From Cryptomeria japonica (lineage: Eukaryota > Streptophyta > Pinopsida > Cupressales > Cupressaceae), in assembly GCF_030272615.1 (NCBI RefSeq), contig NC_081410.1, positions 289,665,957 through 289,729,956 on the forward strand: a DNA stretch of 64,000 nt, written 5' to 3'. A program made the translations under genes and the position numbers. Numbering within the stretch: the stretch's first letter is position 1; each line of letters begins with the position of its first letter. Under the pieces are notes generated by a model that saw only the letters and a list, made by a program, of their open reading frames with translations, ran no database searches and was not told where the DNA came from. Shown here piece after piece: positions 58,002-64,000 of the stretch.

Positions 58002-61000
58002 ATGGCATCAACATTTAGTGTAGAAACTTCATTGGTAGTAGAAATCACTGATAGGGAAAGGCCAATGTTCAAGAAACATCCATTCAAATCTATTGAAGAT
58101 GATCTGAATCGAGCATTTTCCTCTATGTCATATAGAGTGTTGCATAACGAGGATATTAGGGCATATATTCACTATAATATCAAAGAACTTGGCAATGTAG
58201 AAATGCTATCATTATACACCAAGCATATGATGGATAAGGTGGGGAACTTGAAGCCCGATTTGAAATCATTGCAAGACAGGGGTTTTTTCACTTTCCAGTT
58301 TTTGATGAACTTGAATGGGTTAGGTATGTCTAAAGTTGAATCCATGATGAGTTTATATGGATAGATAGACCTCATAAGATCACAAAGAAAGATATTCAAT
58401 CTATAACCTATTTAAATGCAACCAGTGAGAATCCCAGTCTGAGACATGTCAAGAACACAATAGTGAAAGAGGTAACCGGATCCAACATTATAACCAGTCA
58501 ATGGAAATAAGTGATACATTGAATATGATGTGATATTTTCTTCAATAGTGACATGATAGAAGGTGTACGAGTCCATCAAACAAAATTTAGTATATGGTAC
58601 TGCAATATAAGCAACCTATCATATACTCAAGGAGGATAAGAGATATGATTTGTGCGGAGTGATTCTTAGTGAATTAATGAGCAACTTAAAGAAGATTAAG
58701 AAAGATAAGAAACATGTTTTCAAGTTTGGTTCTTTGATTGTTTGTTTGGAATTTTACTTTTTGAATGAAATCCCTGGTATAGGAAAAGTACAATGGGCTT
58801 ATGATAAACCAATGACAGTCCAAATTAAAGAAGGTTTGTAAGGATTGGGTGATGTAGTAGCATAGAAATATTCTTTGTAGTGTTATTTCAAATCATTTCA
58901 GGCTATGATGCAAAGCAGAGAAAGGATTCCCAAGGACATTGTAGAAAAATATGAGGATACCATATGCTTTATGGTAGATAAAGATCAATGCCATATGGAG
59001 GCAGTAGAACCAAGAACCATATGGATCATTCCCATGGGGTATGAAGTAGATGGAAACACTCTTTATTCTTATGCACACTATCTTCTATGTAAACCAACCG
59101 ATGAGAAAGAAGAAAGGTTTGGCACTTACAAGAAGAAGAATCTAGACCTGCACAAGAAATTCATTGAGCCCAAAAGAAAGAGGAAGGTCAGAAAACAAAT
59201 TGAAGAGCTTTCACAACAAATGGGAATAATAAAGGAAGTCATTCAAAGGGCTAGGGAAAAGAATATTTTGAAGGAGGAGGACATGGTAAAGCCTAAGAAG
59301 ACAAAATCGGTCTCCACTCCTCCCAAGCAAACCACACCAAGGCAAACCAAGCCTACACCTACCTCCAATGCACAGAAGAATGTCCCTCCACCCAAGCCAA
59401 AAGCCAAATCAACCGATGGAATTGAGAAGAAGAAGAAGGAGAATCCTAAAAGGGAATATGTTGTAGCCACTACTGAAGATGTAGAGATAGAGTCTAATGA
59501 AGTAGTAAGAGAGGTGAAAAATACAGCTACCTATGCAAGGTTAGTGAAGAAGCCTCGATTTGATGAAGCCTAGCCGAGCAAGAAACCAAGAAATGAAGTT
59601 GAGTTATCCAGAAGAGCCAGATCAAGCTGAAAGCCTAAGTCTAAGCTAGATGAAGCTCTAAAGTCTAGTAAGATAGAAGGTACTTATAATTTTCTGCCCC
59701 CAATAAGTGAAATAGTTGATGAAGTGGTAAAGGAATTTAATTTGGAAAATGTACCTTTATATTATGAGAATTGTGATGAAAATGACCAAAGAACATTAGA
59801 GGAAGTTGTTGTGTAGTATATGAATGTTTATAGAAAATCCTTGATAGAGTTGTCATCTATGATTCCAAAGGGATTGTATGATATTTTGGATGCTAGAAGA
59901 CATACAACCAGCTTAGAGGATGAAAGAATAAAATAATATGTATTAGTTAATTTGATTTCTGTCATTTCTAAGGATGAAGTTGATATATTTCTTAATATTT
60001 CAAAGGACAAATTCAGAAGCAAAAAGAGAGTTAATAAAATCATGCTCGGGAAAATTGATGAAGTGGTTAAAGAGACCGAAGCAATTTTGAAACAATATTT
60101 GAAAGAGCATGGATATGAAGTAAATTTGGCTAAAAATGAAACTCAACCAAAAGAGCAGGCACAAGACACTTTCATCCTAGAAGTACAAACAAAGGTTCCT
60201 AATGTGAAGAAAGATCAGCCATCTGAGCGACCCATTCTAGTAGAGCAAACCAATCAACAAGATGATGTTGATGATCAGAATGTTGGAGTCTTTGGTGAGA
60301 TTGAACAAAATCCTCTAGTCATAAAGGTTGACTCTGAAAAGGCAACTGAGAAGATTGGAGAATTTGATGAATAAAATGTAGAGGATGATGTTGAGAAGGG
60401 TGAAGACACTATGAAAGATGCAGATGCAGAGGTGGCAGAGAAGGAGAAATGAGAAGAGAAGGATGATCAGGATCTAGTGAAAGTGGCAAGAGATACTGTA
60501 GTAGACAAAGGAAAATAGATTGTCATTGATGACTTCACTCAAGAACCTATTGATCTGAGTTCACTATCTCCAGTTCAAGAATTGAAGCTTGTAGCTCTTG
60601 CACAAGCTAAGACGAGTGAGGACTTACTCAAGTATCACTTCAAAGATAAAGAGTTGATCTCCATGGCAACATATGTGTTAGAGAAAATTTTGCCATCATT
60701 CAAACTAGATACAACTGATACTCCCTCCAGTAAGCTTAGAAGCATGCTCAATGCAGTATAAACTTATTTTGTATCTTTGGAGAAAGTAGTAGATGCTAGA
60801 ATTTGGACTCAGATTAATGTTATGAGATTGAGGATAATTTTAAAGATGATTGAAGGAGACAAGGCCAATTTGACAACTGCTATGAAAAACATACAAGATG
60901 CTTTGGATGAAGGCGACAAAATATACAAGTCATGTCTAATTTTGCCTAAGTTTACTATTGACATTGACAAGGAAACAAAAGAGTGTGAAGGGAAGTTAGC

Positions 61001-61230
61001 TAGCATATCTCAATCCTATGCACCCTAATTAGTCCCTGCTAGCAATTTTTAAGCTCAAGTAATGGCTACACTTGATAATATTAAGATTTTAAATTAGGAG
61101 TAGGACAAAATTTTGGGTAGAGTGGGAGAAGTAAGAAGCCTTATCACTCCCCGGATAGATTCACTGATCAATAGTAAGCAACATGCAATGAATGCTCTGA
61201 ATAAGAGTGTTCCAGCAGATAAAAAAGGAT
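58002..61230 (+). pseudogene. Element F second ORF: large protein of unknown function (family shared with D)
   Basis: ATG 58,002 (MASTFSVETSLVVEITDRER) was chosen by alignment with D. Shared blocks are FKKHPFKSI; IHDEFIWIDRPHKITKKDI (about 58,340, after a frameshift); IKKDKKHVFKFGSLIVCLEF (about 58,693) with PGIGK; ICFMVDKDQC and IPMGYEVDGNTLYSYAHYLL (59,028 on); ERFGTYKKKN. A basic Pro/Lys/Thr-rich linker (59,280-59,450) looks disordered and may act as a nuclear signal. Then come helical blocks, an acidic zone (60,170-60,480) and a coiled-coil-like end. The longest unbroken stretch is 222 codons (58,905-59,573). No enzyme motif, signal peptide or membrane segment is seen. About ten stops. 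The family is unknown to me. Confidence 0.7.
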
Positions 61231-61397
61231 GAGAGATGAATGCCTATCTTTTTAGTGGTGTGATCAATATTTTGGAGAGTTTGAAGAAGGGTTGGGATGA
61301 CCACTTGTTGTGCCTAAAGACAATTTTTGTAGATATTTTTAAATTTTTGTAACTATGTATACCCCTATATATAAATTTTGGTAGATTCTTATCTTTG

Positions 61398-61572
61398 GCA
61401 TTGTTGTCAAAGGGGAAGAGAGCAAAATGAAAAATGGTATATATTCTCAAGGGGAGCTTGTTCAGTTTTTTGAGTCTTGGATATTTTTTGAGTTTTTAAA
61501 TTTTGAAGCTTTAGAGACAGTTTTGAGAATGTCATTTTTCATAGTGTTGCCATTAATGCCAAAGGGGGAAAT
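61398..61572 (+). promoter_or_regulatory. Paired purine tracts and polypurine tract of element F
   Basis: PPT GCCAAAGGGGGAAAT at 61,558-61,572. Upstream tract GCATTGTTGTCAAAGGGGAA at 61,398-61,417. Confidence 0.75.
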
Positions 61573-61738
61573 TGTTGGAAAGAGACATTGTTTCGATGAA
61601 GATTAATGCATGAGAAATGATTAGTAGTTGTCATTGATGGCAACTCAATTCAAATATCATATCCAATACATGTAGGTTTGATTTACCAGAAGTTGTATTA
61701 TCATTTGGTGTAAGTCTGAAAGGTGGAATATAGTATCA
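61573..61738 (+). repeat. 3' LTR of element F, first 166 bp
   Basis: TGTTGGAAAGAGACATTG onward matches 55,233-55,405 until GGTGGAATATAGTATCA, then an unrelated sequence starting TGTCGTGCCC follows. Either another element is inserted here or the LTR is deleted. Confidence 0.8.
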
Positions 61739-62338
61739 TGTCGTGCCCAAACTTTTGGGCAAAAATGGAACAAGATTTTTTTTTTTAAACATCCTAATAA
61801 GACTAAATGTGCTAATAATAAACATGCAATGATATGTCCTGTCTTAACTATGTTCAAACTCTGGAAATCAAAAGAGTATTTACTAAAGGGCAAACTAATT
61901 AACTTAATCAACATGTGAAAATATTTAATTAAATGTGGAAATAGGATTCTCCAAAAGAATCATTATTATTTCATTAATTAATAAATTAATTAAAACAAAA
62001 ATCTCTAACTAAATTGACAAGAGATATTATTAATCTCAAATAATATTTTAATTGCTCTAGGAATTAATTAAATTAATTCTAGCACTTAGATTATTTAAAT
62101 TTAATAATCAATTGAGCAATAAATATAATATGTCTCAAATTTGACTAAAGGGTTAAGTAAATTCATAAATAAAATTGCCCTATAAAATTTATTCAATGTA
62201 GGTCAAATAATTAAACCCCTAAGGTCTAAATAATAACAAAAGCATTTTATTAATACTTACTAATAAAATTAAACCAAAAGGAATTTAAAATAATCTTTTA
62301 ATAAACCCCATAGAAACTTTTTCCAAATAAGGATTCAA

Positions 62339-62340
<2 letters not shown>

Positions 62341-62420
<80 letters not shown>
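62341..62420. repeat. Compound microsatellite (CT)n(CA)n
   Basis: An uninterrupted TC repeat of about 19 units passes directly into an AC repeat of about 19 units. Confidence 0.97.
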
Positions 62421-62422
<2 letters not shown>

Positions 62423-63235
62423 CTAACATATAAATACATTTATATGGCATAGGAATAATAAATTAAAATACTAAAGATATAGAAAACATAAAACCAATAA
62501 CCCTGTTGTGAGGCCTCACCTCGACTCAATCTGACATTTCAGCGGTTTTTATATTGAGACTATTATGGATACTTTATTTTGATGCATTTTGGAATTTAGA
62601 ACTTATATGATTTCAGGATTTGCATGACATTGCTATATATTGATGATTTATTTATATGCTTTATGAGATAGAACACTACATGATTTTTGAATAAGATGAA
62701 ATTGTGGTGATAAATGTCGTTATTGAATTTTCAGGACTTTACTATGATAATAGAACTATGATGTATGTTTAAGTTTATGTGAATTAGGATGAATTGCTTA
62801 TGTGAAATTACTTGGATAAAAGATGTATTTAATCTGTTCAGATGTAAATTGTATGCAAGTGATGATGTGTATTATTATTCCTTTGAATTATATCTGATGT
62901 GTTATGATAAATAGATTAGCAGGAATTTTATTCCTTTCTTGAACATTTAAAATAAAATAAAATAGGAAAGGCATAAATTAGATTTGCATGCATATTGTAG
63001 ATGAAAAAAATAAATTATATATTTCTGTTTTCTATAAAAGCAATATAGCTCAATAAAGTTCTGGAAAATATTCTTCCATTTACTTTAGAAAGTTAGACAT
63101 TTATCTTAAATACTGGCAAAATTTATTTTCAGAAATTGATATCTTCAGTAAACAGATTTATTACTTTACTTCTTTTCCTACAATTGAAAATTAGAATCTT
63201 CCATGAATTCGGTTTTATCATAAGAAAAGAAATAA

Positions 63236-63374
63236 CAATATAGTTATATATAAATATATATAATTATATACATGCAGATTTCATGTATATATTTATATAT
63301 ACATATATATAAAACATATCATAAAATTTACCTGTGAAACAAATGTAGATATAAACATAAATATATATATACAA

Positions 63375-63405
<31 letters not shown>

Positions 63406-63590
63406 AATGAACATATACATATGAAATTATATATATACATATATATATATATAAATATATATATAGATTTATTAAACTTAATGGATATTTTTTTTTTAAA
63501 AAGAAAAAATATATGTAAATATATATGAAAAAATATATATATATATAAAATAAAATAAAATATATAAAAAAAAAAGAAGAAACATATATG
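63236..63590. repeat. AT-rich simple-sequence tract
   Basis: Runs of ATAT, ATATAC and AAATAT with little else. Open frames on the minus strand here (Tyr/Ile-rich) follow from the repeat and are not genes. Confidence 0.9.
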
Positions 63591-63602
63591 GGGAGGGCCA
63601 TG

Positions 63603-63800
63603 CAGGGCACGCAGTCCCTGTGTAGGACGCGACCAGCATAGAGGTCGTAGCCTCTATGTGGGCCGTGGAACACACAGGGCCTGCGGCTCCCTGTGTGGGC
63701 CGCATCTGCGCCAGTGGCCGCAGCCACTATGTAGGCCGCAACACACACAGTGGCCAAGGCTGCTGTGTGGGCCGTGACCCCCACAGTGGGTCATCCCACT
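63603..63800. repeat. GC-rich array of six hairpins with changing stems
   Basis: Six inverted repeats follow each other every 33-40 bp: CAGGG/CCCTG (63,603 and 63,616), CATAGAGG/CCTCTATG (63,637 and 63,651), CACACAGGG/CCCTGTGTG (63,671 and 63,689), AGTGGC/GCCACT (63,713 and 63,723), CACACAG/CTGTGTG (63,744 and 63,763) and AGTGGG/CCCACT (63,785 and 63,795). Most are joined by TGTGGGCCG-like linkers. Stem sequences differ from unit to unit, yet both arms still pair. The GC content contrasts sharply with the AT tract before it. Function unknown. Confidence 0.85.
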
Positions 63801-64000
63801 AGTAGCACCGCCCTCCATCTCTCCCTTGTGTTCAGCCACCACTACTCCCTCATGGAGACCTCCATCTTCATTCGCTCGGCCTCTGTGCGAACCTCCACCC
63901 TGCCATGAGTTAAGGATAAAACCCTAGCCCGGGTAGGGCTATGGAAAAATAAAATAAAGAAGTGTTACAATAAAAGAAAGGTATTAATATATTAAAATAA

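Larger units (their letters stand above)
55233..61738 (+). mobile_element. Non-autonomous LTR retrotransposon F (related to D)
   Basis: 5' LTR 55,233-56,369; a 3' LTR starts at 61,573 but is broken off after about 166 bp by other DNA at 61,739. PPT GCCAAAGGGGGAAAT, degenerate PBS TTGGTAGTAGAGTT. The interior encodes a coiled-coil Gag with four zinc knuckles, then the same large unknown protein as D; no pol gene is present. LTR starts are TGTTGGCAAGAGAC and TGTTGGAAAGAGAC. Inserted in the gag start of copia I. The target duplication cannot be checked because the far end is outside the window. Confidence 0.88.
61739..64000. mobile_element. Probable long LTR of another element (J), running off the window
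   Basis: It begins TGTCGTGCCCAAAC exactly where F's 3' LTR breaks; GCCCAAA and TTTGGGC (61,745-61,760) make a small terminal hairpin. TGTC-type starts occur in plant Ty3/gypsy LTRs. No coding frame is convincing in 2.26 kb, which suits an LTR. It contains a compound microsatellite, an AT-rich tract and a GC-rich hairpin array. Orientation and family cannot be set without the other end. Confidence 0.4.

Noticed and set aside
63603-63800. CRISPR-like array
   Set aside because: Units vary, there are no identical repeats or unique spacers, and the sequence is eukaryotic repeat DNA.
63293-63842. Minus-strand frames rich in Tyr, Ile, His and Cys near the right end
   Set aside because: They are produced by the ATAT repeat and the GC-rich hairpin array; no known domain, and the composition follows the DNA repeats.

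Overview
The window is transposon-dominated nuclear DNA from a seed plant with a large, repeat-rich genome. A conifer or other gymnosperm fits best, but that is an inference from style (long, old, deeply nested LTR elements and L1-type LINEs). I see no intact host gene, rRNA, tRNA or CRISPR array. Nearly every long open frame belongs to a retroelement, and most are broken.

Layout. (1) 1-~11,530: a Ty3/gypsy element (G, minus strand) of which gag, leader, PBS and one LTR are visible. A complete but decayed Ty1/copia element (A, 2500-9663, TSD CTTTA) sits in its leader. (2) 11,640-18,561: a young Ty1/copia element (B, TSD AGGAT) with nearly identical LTRs and a gag-pol frame broken once. Its leader carries pieces of two host genes, a BZW/W2-domain protein and the splicing factor SF3B4. 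(3) ~11,530-41,724: an L1-type LINE (K, plus strand) split by B, by C (19,204-27,606, minus, TSD ACTTG, gag-only with 2.5-kb LTRs) and by D (31,148-39,408, TSD GTTAG/GCTAG, no pol). Removing C and D rejoins the LINE endonuclease and RNase H frames. A further long frame lies between the RNase H and the LINE 3' end. D itself contains a solo LTR (33,706-34,160, TSD GTGGA). (4) 41,725-44,928: an LTR relic and AT-rich DNA without recognisable genes. (5) 44,929-54,088: a Ty3/gypsy remnant (H, plus) holding a solo LTR (44,929-46,210, TSD TAGAC) and copia element E (47,273-53,895, TSD ATTAC). (6) 54,089-61,738: start of another copia element (I), entered by F (55,233 onward), which is related to D. 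(7) 61,739-64,000: probably the long LTR of another element (J) interrupting F's 3' LTR, with a compound microsatellite, an AT-rich stretch and a GC-rich array of six hairpins.

How the parts relate. A, C, D, E and F share LTR ends (TGTTGG at the start), a polypurine tract of the GCCAAAGGGGGAGAT type and a primer-binding site of the initiator-tRNA-Met type, often degenerate. A and E carry protease, integrase, RT and RNase H. C, D and F lack them and look like non-autonomous partners of A/E-type elements. D and F share a four-zinc-knuckle Gag and a roughly 1,100-codon second reading frame that I cannot assign to any family. This D/F protein, the host-gene capture in B, the extra LINE frame and the hairpin array are the main candidates for something undescribed.
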